Shown: in pieces, positions 10,148 to 18,260 of the stretch
Numbering within the stretch: position 1 is the stretch's first letter
Layout of the letters: the number at the start of each line of letters is the position of its first letter
Assembly: GCF_010731535.1 (NCBI RefSeq)
Contig: NZ_AP022581.1
Location: forward strand, 3,109,952-3,173,951
Origin: Mycobacterium lacus
GTDB lineage: Bacteria > Actinomycetota > Actinomycetes > Mycobacteriales > Mycobacteriaceae
Direction of reading: 5' to 3'
Length of the DNA stretch: 64,000 bases
Made by a program: the position numbers and the translations under genes
The notes under the pieces: generated by a model
Seen by the model: the letters and a program-made list of their open reading frames with translations, nothing else
Databases searched by the model: none
What the model was told of the DNA's origin: nothing

Positions 10148-10149
10148 GG

Positions 10150-11844
10150 CTACTCGACCCCGATCAGCAGCGTATCGCCGCGGTGTCCGGTGTGGTAGAC
10201 GACCAGCTCGGTGCCCGGATGCTGGTCGTGCACATGCTCTTGCAGGATGCCGGCTATGTCGTCGGTCCCTGTCGCGGTGCCGGCGCCCACCAAGACGGTC
10301 ACCAGGTCGCCGCCGGAGGCCAGCAGCAGGTCGAGCAGACCGATCGCCGCGGCGGCGACGTCGGCGGCCACGATCAGCACCTCGTCGCCCGCGATGCCCA
10401 GGCCGTCGCCCGGCTCACAGGTGCCGGCCCAGGTCAGCGCCTTCTCGGTGGCGATGCGCACCGATCCGTGCCGGGCGGCGCCGGCGGCCCTGGCCATGGT
10501 GTAGCCGTCGTCGACGGCGTGGCGGCCAGGCTCGTGCACGGCCAGCGCGGCCAAACCCTGCACCATCGAGCCGGTCGGCACGGGCACCACGTCGACACCC
10601 CAACCGATAGCCGCAGCGCATCCGGCGACCAGTTCCTCGGCGGCGACGTAACCGTTGGGCAGCACCATCACCTGCGCGGCACCGGTGTCCACCACGGCCC
10701 GCACCAGCTGATGGGCGCTGATATCGGGGGCCGCTGCCGGCCCGGGACCCCACGCGTTCGGGCTCGGTCGCAGCACGCTGGCACCCTCCCCCGTGAACAA
10801 CTCGGCAGCACCGTCGCCGTCGACGACGGCAAGCACCGCACGCTCCCGCGTCCAGCTGCCCGCGGGCAGTCCGACGGCGCCGGAGCTAAGCGCCGAGATG
10901 ACGATCCGGCGCAGTTGCCCGGCCGCCAGTCCTGCCTCGACAGCGGCACCAGCGTCGTCGGTGTGGACGTGCACGGAGTAGCTGCCCCCGGTCGCCGAGG
11001 GCGCGGCCGCAATGGCCACCGATTCGCCCAGCTCCGCGAGCCGATACCGCAGCGATTCCGCTTCTGCGGCCTCGCACCCATCCAACAGGTACATCACCTC
11101 GAATTGTGGGGCACGGCGCTCCGCGGCCGCCTTTACCGGCGACGCCCGCGTCGGCGACGGCTCATAGACCGAACGGGCGGGCGCCTGCCCGGTGATCGTC
11201 GAGCGCAGCGCGTCCAACAGGACCAGCAGGCCCCGTCCGCCGGCGTCCACCGCGCCGGCCTCGGCGAGAACGTCGAGCTGCTCGGGGGTCTTCTCCAGGG
11301 CGACAACCGCCGCATCACCGGCGGCGATGACCGCGCCGGCCAGACCCTCTCCGCCCTGGGCGCACTGCTCGACGGCACCGGCGGCCGCGCGCAGCACCGA
11401 CACGATGGTTCCCGGAACCTCCACGCCTCCCATCGAGGTGATGACCAGCTCGACGCCGCGCCACAACGCGGCCCCCAGGACGGCCGCGTCGATCACGGGC
11501 AATCCGCCACCGGAGTCGGCCGCACACGCGGTCACGTCGGCAATACCGCGCAAGATCTGCGACAGGATCACCCCGGAGTTGCCGCGTGCTCCGTTCAGCG
11601 CGCCGGCGGACAACGCCGCGGCGACTCGGGCGACATCGTCCGGGGAGCTCACCGTATTGGCTTCAGCGAGCGCGGAGCGCATGGTGAACAACATGTTGGT
11701 GCCGGTGTCGGAATCGGCGACCGGGAACACGTTGAGCCGGTTGATCTCGTCGATGTGGGTGATGAGGTCGCCGACGGCGATGTGCGCCCAGTCCCGCAAT
11801 GCCGAGGCATCCAGCAGACGATCTCGTCCAGCGCGAGTGCCCAC
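10150..11844 (-). CDS. DhaL-domain kinase, FakA/YloV family (unsplit)
   Basis: Likely ATP-binding subunit of a fatty-acid kinase or related dihydroxyacetone-kinase-like phosphotransferase. The N-terminal DhaL domain shows the Mg-nucleotide motif D-S-D-T-G-T-N-M and GARGNSGVILSQILRG; the C-terminal half is the YloV/FakA region (EVMYLLDG, HVHTDDAG, PNGYVAAEE). Start set at GTG 11844 because AGGAGG at 11855-11860 precedes it by ten bases; a GTG nine bases earlier would be too close and the ATG at 11913 lacks support. About 564 residues. In H37Rv I recall this gene as two ORFs (Rv2974c and Rv2975c); here it is one continuous frame. Confidence 0.88.
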   Translation of the reverse strand: MGTRAGRDRLLDASALRDWAHIAVGDLITHIDEINRLNVFPVADSDTGTNMLFTMRSALAEANTVSSPDDVARVAAALSAGALNGARGNSGVILSQILRGIADVTACAADSGGGLPVIDAAVLGAALWRGVELVITSMGGVEVPGTIVSVLRAAAGAVEQCAQGGEGLAGAVIAAGDAAVVALEKTPEQLDVLAEAGAVDAGGRGLLVLLDALRSTITGQAPARSVYEPSPTRASPVKAAAERRAPQFEVMYLLDGCEAAEAESLRYRLAELGESVAIAAAPSATGGSYSVHVHTDDAGAAVEAGLAAGQLRRIVISALSSGAVGLPAGSWTRERAVLAVVDGDGAAELFTGEGASVLRPSPNAWGPGPAAAPDISAHQLVRAVVDTGAAQVMVLPNGYVAAEELVAGCAAAIGWGVDVVPVPTGSMVQGLAALAVHEPGRHAVDDGYTMARAAGAARHGSVRIATEKALTWAGTCEPGDGLGIAGDEVLIVAADVAAAAIGLLDLLLASGGDLVTVLVGAGTATGTDDIAGILQEHVHDQHPGTELVVYHTGHRGDTLLIGVE

Positions 11845-12109
11845 CGCAGACACACCTCCTCCGCGCCGGCGCCGGTGCGCGCCAGCGTAGCCCGGCCCCC
11901 CACCGGCGGCCACGGCCAGTCTTGGCGCCTAGAGCGTAGCGAGCGGCGACGACAGCACTGGTCATGACGCGTCTTCGACCGGTTGATCGTTTTGGCCTTT
12001 GCCCACGACAATGGCTATCCTGGGCTGGCCCGGTTCAGCCTGGGCTCTGCTCCGGCCACCCCAGCGGGAGAGTCGCCGGATGCTAGCCAGAGATTTGAGG
12101 AGTTTGAAG

Positions 12110-12304
12110 ATGGCCGCTGTGTGCGATATCTGCGGGAAAGGCCCCGGCTTCGGCAAGTCGGTGTCGCACTCCCACCGCCGCACTAGCCGCCGGTGGGACC
12201 CCAATGTTCAGACCGTGCACGCCGTTGCCCGTCCCGGCGGCAACAAGAAGCGGCTCAACGTCTGCACTTCCTGCATCAAAGCTGGCAAGGTCAGCCGCGG
12301 CTGA
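12110..12304 (+). CDS. rpmB: 50S ribosomal protein L28
   Basis: Large-subunit ribosomal protein of 64 residues. It keeps the two zinc-binding CxxC pairs (CDIC near the N-terminus and CTSC near the C-terminus), the L28 signature GKSVSHSHRRTSRRW, and ends KAGKVSRG. ATG at 12110 is preceded by GAGGAG at good spacing; upstream in-frame codons are not conserved. Divergent from the DhaL-family gene. Confidence 0.95.
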   Translation: MAAVCDICGKGPGFGKSVSHSHRRTSRRWDPNVQTVHAVARPGGNKKRLNVCTSCIKAGKVSRG

Positions 12305-12325
12305 CCTGTTTGAGCGCGCGACCGG

Positions 12326-13009
12326 TCAGGGCAGCCGCCAGTCGATCGGGTTGGCGCCCATCCCCACGAGCATCTCGTTGGCACGACTGAACGGCCGCGA
12401 TCCAAAGAATCCGCGGGAGGCCGACAGCGGTGAAGGATGCGCCGACTCGATGGCAACGCAGTTGCCGGCCGCCAGCATCGGCTTGAGCGTCGACGCGTCG
12501 CGCCCCCACAAGATCGCCACCATCGGCCGCGACCGCGCGGCCAGCGCGCGGATCGCGCACTCCGTGACGGCTTCCCAGCCCTTGCCCCGATGCGACGCCG
12601 GGTTACTGGGCCGCACCGTGAGCACCCTGTTCAACAGCAGCACGCCGCGCTGCGCCCAGGGCGTCAGATCACCGCACGAGGGCTGGGGATAGCCCAGGTC
12701 GGCGCTGTATTCACCGAAGATGTTTTCCAGGCTGCGCGGCAGCGGTCGTACGTCGGGGGCCACCGAGAAGCTCAGGCCCACAGCATGCCCGGGTGTCGGG
12801 TAGGGGTCCTGCCCGACGATCAAAACCCGGACATCGTCGAACGGAAACGTGAAGGCGCGCAACACATTCGGACCAGCAGGGAGATATTTGCGCCCGGCCG
12901 CGATCTCGGCCCGGAGAAACTGCCCCATTTGGGCCACCTGATCGGCGACAGGTTCCAGCGCGGCCGCCCACCCCTGCTCGACGAGTTCACACAACGGGCG
13001 CGCGGTCAT
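12326..13009 (-). CDS. ung: Uracil-DNA glycosylase, family 1
   Basis: Removes uracil from DNA to start base excision repair. The 227-residue product carries the water-activating loop GQDPYP (66-71, catalytic Asp68), the uracil-binding [10 protein letters not shown] segment and the Leu-intercalation loop HPSPLS (191-196). ATG at 13009, preceded by AAGGGG. Converges on rpmB with a 21-base gap. Confidence 0.97.
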   Translation of the reverse strand: MTARPLCELVEQGWAAALEPVADQVAQMGQFLRAEIAAGRKYLPAGPNVLRAFTFPFDDVRVLIVGQDPYPTPGHAVGLSFSVAPDVRPLPRSLENIFGEYSADLGYPQPSCGDLTPWAQRGVLLLNRVLTVRPSNPASHRGKGWEAVTECAIRALAARSRPMVAILWGRDASTLKPMLAAGNCVAIESAHPSPLSASRGFFGSRPFSRANEMLVGMGANPIDWRLP

Positions 13010-13192
13010 CCCAACCCCTTCACCAGCAGCGCCTTCGAAATGTCCTGGTACTCAGGCGATTGCACCCAGCCACGGAATGCCTCCTCGGTCGGTGAACCTC
13101 AGCTACCCTACTTTTTCCTGCCCGCGAGCGTGCGTGTCAGTACAGCGACACGCCGCGTGGACTGGCATTCTGCGCACGTTCGAGCGGTTGAC

Positions 13193-14170
13193 TCACCGCT
13201 CGAACGACTGCCAGCCCGCGTAACCACCCCACTCCGCGCCGTCGACGAGCACCCGGGCCGGCCCGTCGAACACCCGCCCGATGACGCGCCATCCCGCCGG
13301 CAGCGGACCGGCGAAACAGGCCACCAGGGCGTGATCCTCTCCGCCGCCCAGCACCCACGACCACGGATCGGTGCCGACGGCGGCGCCGGCCGCGGTCAGC
13401 GCGGCACGATCGGCGGCCAAGGCCGCGGTGGACAAGTCGATACTCACCCCGGATGCCTCGGCGACGTGCCGCGCATCGGCGATCAGACCGTCGGAGACGT
13501 CGATCATCGCCTGGGCGCCGGCAGCGGCGGCCGCCGCTCCCTGCCCGTAGGGTGGCTCAGGCACCAGGTGGCGGCGCCGCAACTCGTCGAACCCGTCAAC
13601 CCCCCCAATATCCTTGCGCCACAGTGCATATCCGGCGGCCGATCGGCCCAGTTCACCGACGACGGCTATCACCGAGCCGGCTTTGGCCCCTGACCGCAAC
13701 ACCGGCGCACGACCGTCAAGGTCTCCGAGCGCCGCCACCGACATCACCCACTGCGGACAGCTGACGAGGTCGCCGCCGACGATGCTGGCCCCGACCCGCT
13801 CCGCCTCGTCCCACAGTCCGTCGACCAGAGCATCCACTTTCGCGATCGGCGTATCACCTGGCGCGCCGAAGCTCACCACGAACGCGGTGGCCCGCGCGCC
13901 CATCGCCTCGATGTCGGCGGCGTTCTGGGCGATCGCCTTGCGTCCGACGTCGTGGGGGGTCGACCAATCCAGGCGGAAGTGCCGCTCCTGCACGAGCATG
14001 TCGGTCGACACCACGACGCGACCGTCGCCGACCGACACCACCGCCGCGTCGTCGCCGGGCCCGAGCTCGACCCCCGGCGGCTGCCCGCGGCCCCGCACCA
14101 ACCGGTCGATGACGGCGAACTCACCGACCTGCTCCAGCGTCGGAGACTCCCCCGATGCATCGTCGCGCAC
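13193..14170 (-). CDS. thiL: Thiamine-monophosphate kinase
   Basis: Phosphorylates thiamine monophosphate to thiamine diphosphate. Signature segments: LGPGDDAAVV, VVSTDMLVQERHFR, KAIAQNAADIEAMGA, VGGDLVSCPQW, IDVSDGLIADARH and the C-terminal GGGEDHALVA. Start chosen at GTG 14170, giving 325 residues with a head similar to H37Rv ThiL; the frame remains open upstream through the mobile element but this is not conserved. The 120 bases between this start and the recombinase of the IS607-like element hold both divergent promoters. The exact start is uncertain by a few codons. Confidence 0.9.
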   Translation of the reverse strand: MRDDASGESPTLEQVGEFAVIDRLVRGRGQPPGVELGPGDDAAVVSVGDGRVVVSTDMLVQERHFRLDWSTPHDVGRKAIAQNAADIEAMGARATAFVVSFGAPGDTPIAKVDALVDGLWDEAERVGASIVGGDLVSCPQWVMSVAALGDLDGRAPVLRSGAKAGSVIAVVGELGRSAAGYALWRKDIGGVDGFDELRRRHLVPEPPYGQGAAAAAAGAQAMIDVSDGLIADARHVAEASGVSIDLSTAALAADRAALTAAGAAVGTDPWSWVLGGGEDHALVACFAGPLPAGWRVIGRVFDGPARVLVDGAEWGGYAGWQSFER

Positions 14171-14290
14171 GTCGCCTACACCTTCCCCACCTGCGGTAAG
14201 TTGGGTCCCTGCCCGCGCCAGTGTAGGGCTGCCAGCTGTTGCTGGTTGAGTGGTCGGTCGTTGTCGGTGGTGTGCTGTAGGAACAGTCGT

Positions 14291-14876
14291 ATGAATCTCG
14301 CGGCGTGGGCTGAGCGCAACGGTGTTGCGCGGGTGACTGCGTATCGCTGGTTCCATGGTGGCCATTTGCCGGTCACGGCGCGGAAAGTGGGTCGTCTGAT
14401 TCTGGTGGACGAGCCGAGCGAGAAGGCTGGTGCTCGCCTGCGGACGGCTGTGTATGCGCGTGTGTCGTCGGCGGATCAGGGAGCGGATCTGGATCGGCAG
14501 GTGGCGCGGGTGACCGCGTGGGCCGCGGCCCAGCAGATTCCGGTCGACAAAGTCGTCACCGAGGTCGGTTCCGCCTTGAATGGGCACCGCCGCAAGTTCC
14601 TTGCTCTGCTGCGTGATCGGTCGGTGAATCGGATCGTGGTCGAGCATCGGCACCGGTTCTGCCGGTTCGGTTCGGAATGTGCAGGCCGCGCTCGCCGCTC
14701 AGGGCCGCGGGCTGGTTGTCGTAGACACAGCCGAGGTTGATGACGACCTGGTGCGGGATATGACCGAGATCCTGACCTCGATGTGCGCTCGTCTGTATGG
14801 CAAGCGGGCCGCGGAGAACCGGGCTCGCCGCGCACTAGCAGCTGCCGCAGCGACCGAGGACGCGGAGGCTGCGTGA
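14291..14876 (+). pseudogene. IS607-type serine recombinase (TnpA), frameshifted
   Basis: N-terminal MerR-like helix-turn-helix (AAWAERNGVARVTAYRWFHGG) followed by a resolvase catalytic domain with the serine motif YARVSSADQGADLDRQ. At about 14670-14680 the frame breaks after RFGSE: the continuation VQAALAAQGRGLVVVDTAEVDDDLVRDMTEILTSMCARLYG is in another frame, consistent with loss of two bases from a GAA-TAC-GTG context. The uncorrected frame stops at 14740. The usual EHRDRFARFG motif also reads EHRHRFCRFG, losing a conserved Asp, which favours real decay over a sequencing slip. The second frame stops at 14876, overlapping the tnpB start. Confidence 0.88.
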
Positions 14877-16243
14877 TGGCGAGGTTCGAGGTGCCTGACG
14901 GGTGGTGTGTGCAGGCGTTCCGGTTCACGCTGGACCCGACCGAGGATCAAGCCAGGTCGCTGGCACGGCATTTCGGCGCCCGGCGCAAGGCATACAACTG
15001 GACTGTGGCCAGCTTGAAAGCCGATATCCAAGCCTGGCGCGCCGACGGGATAGCGAGCGCGAAGCCGTCGCTGCGGGTGCTGCGGAAACGCTGGAACGCC
15101 GTCAAGGACAAGGTGTGCGTCAACGCCGAGACCGGGCAGGTGTGGTGGCAGGAATGCTCGAAGGAGGCCTACGCCGACGGAATCCGCGGCGCGGTGGACG
15201 CGTACTGGAACTGGCAGACCTCCCGCGCGGGTAAGCGGGTCGGGTTTCCGCGGTTTAAGCGCAAGGGCCGCGACGCGGATCGGGTGTGTTTCACCACCGG
15301 CGCGATGCGTGTGGAGCCCGACGGCCGGCATCTGACGCTGCCGGTGATCGGCACCGTCCGCACGCACGAGAACACCCGCCGCATCGAACGGCTCATTGCG
15401 AAGGACCGGGCACGGGTGTTGGCGATTTCGGTGCGCCGCAACGGCACCCGTCTGGATGCGAGCGTGAGGGTCCTCATCCAACGGCCCCAACAGCCGCGCG
15501 TGGCCTGTCCTGATTCGCGGGTGGGTGTCGATGTCGGGGTGCGCCGGCTCGCCACGGTCGCCGACGAGTGCGGGGCCGTGATCGAGCAAGTTGAGAACCC
15601 GCGACCGCTCGACGTTGCGTTGCGCGAGCTGCGCCAGGTCTGCCGGGCCCGGTCGCGCTGCACGAAAGGCTCCCGGCAATATCGTGAGCGCACCACCCAG
15701 ATGTCCCGGTTGCACCGCCGGATCAACGACGTTCGCACTCATCACCTGCACGTCCTGACAACACGATTGGCCAAAACCCACGGCCAGATCGTTGTTGAAG
15801 GTTTGGACGCGGCGGGGATGCTGCGGCAAAAGGGCTTGCCGGGTTCCCGCGCCAGACGGCGCGGACTGTCGGACGCGGCCCTGGGCACGCCTCGACGCCA
15901 CCTGCCGTACAAGACGGGCTGGTACGGGTCGGCACTGGTGGTCGCCGACCGCTGGTTTCCTTCGTCGAAAACCTGCCACGTGTGCCGGCATGTGCAGGAC
16001 ATCGGCTGGGACGAAAAATGGCAATGCGGCGGCTGTTTGGTCACACACCAGCGTGATGACAACGCCGCGATCAACCTCGCACGCTACGAGGAAACATCTA
16101 GCGTCGTCGGCCCAGTTGGGGCCGCCGTCAAGCGTGGAGCCGACCGTAAGCCCCGGCCTGGCCGGGCGGGTGGCCGTGAAGCGCGGAAGGGACGCAGCCA
16201 CAAGGCTGCCGAACAACCCCGAGATGGGGTGCAAGTCGCGTGA
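14876..16243 (+). CDS. tnpB: TnpB, IS607-type RNA-guided nuclease
   Basis: The 455-residue protein belongs to the TnpB family, ancestor of Cas12: RuvC-like nucleases guided by an omega-RNA from the element's right end. All three RuvC carboxylates are present: Asp219 (RVGVDVGVRR), Glu308 (QIVVEGLD) and Asp394 (HQRDDNAAIN). A CxxC...CxxC zinc ribbon occupies Cys367, 370, 384 and 387. The N-terminal helix-turn-helix/WED region (FRFTLDPTEDQARSLARHFGARRKAYNW) looks normal. ATG at 14876 overlaps the recombinase stop by one base. Nothing indicates loss of nuclease function, in contrast to the broken recombinase beside it. Confidence 0.93.
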   Translation: MARFEVPDGWCVQAFRFTLDPTEDQARSLARHFGARRKAYNWTVASLKADIQAWRADGIASAKPSLRVLRKRWNAVKDKVCVNAETGQVWWQECSKEAYADGIRGAVDAYWNWQTSRAGKRVGFPRFKRKGRDADRVCFTTGAMRVEPDGRHLTLPVIGTVRTHENTRRIERLIAKDRARVLAISVRRNGTRLDASVRVLIQRPQQPRVACPDSRVGVDVGVRRLATVADECGAVIEQVENPRPLDVALRELRQVCRARSRCTKGSRQYRERTTQMSRLHRRINDVRTHHLHVLTTRLAKTHGQIVVEGLDAAGMLRQKGLPGSRARRRGLSDAALGTPRRHLPYKTGWYGSALVVADRWFPSSKTCHVCRHVQDIGWDEKWQCGGCLVTHQRDDNAAINLARYEETSSVVGPVGAAVKRGADRKPRPGRAGGREARKGRSHKAAEQPRDGVQVA

Positions 16244-16265
16244 CCACTAAAGATCACTCACTTGC
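16080..16265 (+). ncRNA. Candidate omega-RNA region at the right end of the IS607-like element
   Basis: In TnpB systems the guide RNA overlaps the 3' end of tnpB and runs through the right end into flanking DNA. Here the last 160 bases of tnpB encode a basic, poorly conserved tail, and just after the stop lies GTGACCACTAAAGATCAC, whose GTGA/TCAC ends can pair. The position is inferred from the family; no specific conserved RNA structure is recognised, and the right boundary is unknown. Confidence 0.3.
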
Positions 16266-16282
16266 AACGGGAGAAGCCGGAG

Positions 16283-16837
16283 GTGTCTAGGTGGTGGGTG
16301 CCCGACTCAGGCGGGCCGCCGCGCGCCCTGATCATCGCCGCCGTGGCCTTGGCGGTGACGGCGACCGGAGTAATCCTGGGCATCGCCGTGACCCGCCAGG
16401 CGCCACAACCACCCGTTACGTTGCCTGCCGCACCCGCCCCGGACGCCACCACCCCGGCCTGCCGGGCATTGGTCGCGGCGCTGCCGCAGCGACTCGGCGA
16501 CTACCAGCGCGCGCCGGTGGCGCAACCGGCGCCCGAAGGCGCCGCCGCCTGGCGGGCCGGGTGGGACGGCGCACCTGTGGTGCTGCGCTGCGGACTCGAA
16601 CGCCCGGCCGACTTCGTCGTTGGTTCGCCCATCCAGATCGTCGACCGGGTGCAGTGGTTCGAGGTCGCCGCGCAATCCACCGACGGGGGCCGCTCCACCT
16701 GGTACACCGTCGACCGACCGGTATATGTGGCGCTGACGCTGCCCGCGGGATCAGGGCCCACTCCAATCCAGCAGCTGTCCGAGGTGATCGACCGCACGGT
16801 CGCGGCGGTGCCCATCGACCCGGCGCCAGCTCGCTAG
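16283..16837 (+). CDS. Conserved membrane-anchored/exported protein (DUF3515-like)
   Basis: A 184-residue protein in the position of H37Rv Rv2980. A short head (SRWWVPDSGGPPRA) is followed by one hydrophobic segment (LIIAAVALAVTATGVILGIAV), then an extracytoplasmic domain with two cysteines (PACRALVAALPQ and VVLRCGLERP) that could form a disulfide, and a conserved VQWFEV/TWYTVDRPVYVALTLP core. GTG 16283 chosen over the TTG at 16262 because GGGAG lies nine bases upstream of it and the length then matches. The TAG stop is embedded in the first copy of the tandem repeat. Function unknown. Confidence 0.8.
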   Translation: MSRWWVPDSGGPPRALIIAAVALAVTATGVILGIAVTRQAPQPPVTLPAAPAPDATTPACRALVAALPQRLGDYQRAPVAQPAPEGAAAWRAGWDGAPVVLRCGLERPADFVVGSPIQIVDRVQWFEVAAQSTDGGRSTWYTVDRPVYVALTLPAGSGPTPIQQLSEVIDRTVAAVPIDPAPAR

Positions 16838-17072
16838 TGCCGATCGCAAGCGCGGCGCTAGCGCCGGGCGCGGCGGGTCGGCACCAGCTCGCTAGTGCCG
16901 ATCGCAAGCGCGGCGCTAGCGCCGGGCGCGGCGGGTCGGCACCATCGGGCGTAGTGACGATCGCAAGCGCGGCGCTAGCGCCGGGCGCGGCGGGTCGGCA
17001 CCATCGGGCTTAGTGCCGATCGCAAGCGCGGCGCTAGCGCCGGGCGCGGCGGGTCGGCACCATCGGGCTTAG
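16836..17072. repeat. Tandem repeat, four copies of 58-59 bp (VNTR)
   Basis: Four head-to-tail units begin at the GATCGCAAGCGCGGCG core at about 16842, 16900, 16959 and 17018 (periods 58, 59, 59). Each complete unit is bounded by GTGCCGA and TCGGCAC, a perfect 7-bp inverted repeat, with a GGCGCTAGCGCC palindrome between them; one copy has GTGACGA instead of GTGCCGA. The array lies tail-to-tail between the Rv2980 homologue and ddlA, and from memory this is where H37Rv carries the 59-bp QUB-3336 VNTR. Not CRISPR: units are contiguous with no unique spacers. Confidence 0.92.
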
Positions 17073-18181
17073 TGCAGACCCACGCCCCGCGCCAACGCCG
17101 TGTCCACCATGGTCGCCACCAGCGTGGGATAGTCGACGTGGCTGGCCGCCCACATCCGCGGGTACATCGAGATCGTGGTGAACCCCGGCATCGTGTTCAC
17201 CTCGTTGATCACCGGCCCCTCGTCGGTGAGGAAGAAATCAACCCGGGCCAGGCCCTGGCAGTCGATGGCGCGAAACGCCCGGATCGCGAGCTCACGAACG
17301 GCGTCGGCGACGTCGTCGTCAACCTTGGCCGGCACGTCCAATTCGGCCGCGTCATCAAGGTATTTGGTCGCGAAGTCGTAGAAGGCGTCCTCGCGTCCGC
17401 GCACCCCGGCCACCCGGATCTCCCCCACCGTGCTGGCTTCCACCGCGCCGTCAGGCATTTCGAGCACACCACATTCCAGCTCGCGACCGATCATCGCGGC
17501 CTCGATGATCACCTTCGGATCATGCCGGCGAGCCTCGGCGACCGCTGCGGGCAGCTGGTCCCAGCTCGAAACCCGGCTGACACCGATCGACGACCCGCCC
17601 CGCGCGGGTTTGACGAATACCGGCAGCCCCAACCGCTCGCGCTCCTGCCGCTGCAGCGCCGGCCGGGACGGGCGCAGCACCGCGTGCGGGCCGACCGGCA
17701 GTCCCTCGGCGGCGAGCAGCTTCTTGGTGAATTCCTTGTCCATGCCGACCGCGCTGGCCAGCACGCCGGCGCCGACGTAGGGCACACCGGCGAGTTCGAG
17801 CAGCCCCTGGATCGTGCCGTCCTCGCCGTAGGGGCCGTGCAGCACCGGGAACACCACGTCGACCGAGGCCAACGCCTCACCCGCACCGGGCGGCAGCGCG
17901 ACCAGCTGACCGCCACGGCGCGGATCGGCCGGCAGGGCCAACTCGATGCCCGATCCGGCGCTGACCTCGGGCAGTCGCCGGTCGGTGATCGCCAGTGCAT
18001 CCGGGTCGCCGTCGGTGAGCACCCAGGTGCCTTCCGGGGTGATGCCAATCGCGATCACGTCGAACCGCCGCGGGTCGAGATTGCGCAAGATGCTGCCCGC
18101 CGACACACACGAGATCGCGTGTTCATTGCTGCGCCCGCCGAACACGACGGCAACCCGGATACGCCGGTCGCTGGCATTCAC
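17069..18181 (-). CDS. ddlA: D-alanine--D-alanine ligase
   Basis: ATP-grasp enzyme making D-Ala-D-Ala for peptidoglycan; a target of D-cycloserine. The 370 residues show [13 protein letters not shown] at the N-terminus, [30 protein letters not shown] (ATP lid), [25 protein letters not shown] with the metal-binding carboxylates, and the terminal [12 protein letters not shown]. Its last codons abut the tandem repeat. ATG start at 18181. Confidence 0.97.
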   Translation of the reverse strand: MNASDRRIRVAVVFGGRSNEHAISCVSAGSILRNLDPRRFDVIAIGITPEGTWVLTDGDPDALAITDRRLPEVSAGSGIELALPADPRRGGQLVALPPGAGEALASVDVVFPVLHGPYGEDGTIQGLLELAGVPYVGAGVLASAVGMDKEFTKKLLAAEGLPVGPHAVLRPSRPALQRQERERLGLPVFVKPARGGSSIGVSRVSSWDQLPAAVAEARRHDPKVIIEAAMIGRELECGVLEMPDGAVEASTVGEIRVAGVRGREDAFYDFATKYLDDAAELDVPAKVDDDVADAVRELAIRAFRAIDCQGLARVDFFLTDEGPVINEVNTMPGFTTISMYPRMWAASHVDYPTLVATMVDTALARGVGLH

Positions 18182-18260
18182 AACCTAAAGAGGCTACCGG
18201 GTGGCGCGCTCGAAGGCCGGGTTCCCGCTCCGAGCTGGGGTTTTACCGGGCCGTCGGGGC

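Larger units (their letters stand above)
14200..16260 (+). mobile_element. IS607-family element (recombinase plus tnpB), approximate ends
   Basis: A two-gene element: a serine recombinase with MerR-like head followed by tnpB, coupled by a TGATG overlap, the standard IS607 layout. IS607 elements have no inverted repeats or target duplications, so ends cannot be set from this copy alone; the limits given lie between the thiL start region and the start of the next gene at 16283. It occupies the same slot (between thiL and the Rv2980 homologue) as I recall for IS1538 in H37Rv, but with both genes on the opposite strand relative to thiL. The recombinase is frameshifted, so autonomous movement is unlikely. 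Confidence 0.8.

Noticed and set aside
10138..11967. Long plus-strand ORF opposite the DhaL-family gene
   Set aside because: Low-complexity Arg/Gly/Gln-rich shadow of the real gene, as expected from GC-rich third positions.
13010..13192. Short coding-like stretch upstream of ung ([26 protein letters not shown])
   Set aside because: No in-frame start before an upstream stop and no recognisable full protein; possibly a relic or a short upstream ORF behind GAGGAGG, but not supportable.
14660..14690. Programmed frameshift in the IS607 recombinase
   Set aside because: No slippery heptamer or downstream structure is evident and a conserved Asp is also lost; decay or error is simpler.
16836..17072. 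Possible CRISPR array
   Set aside because: The repeats are contiguous 58-59 bp units with no unique spacers, and no cas genes are nearby.
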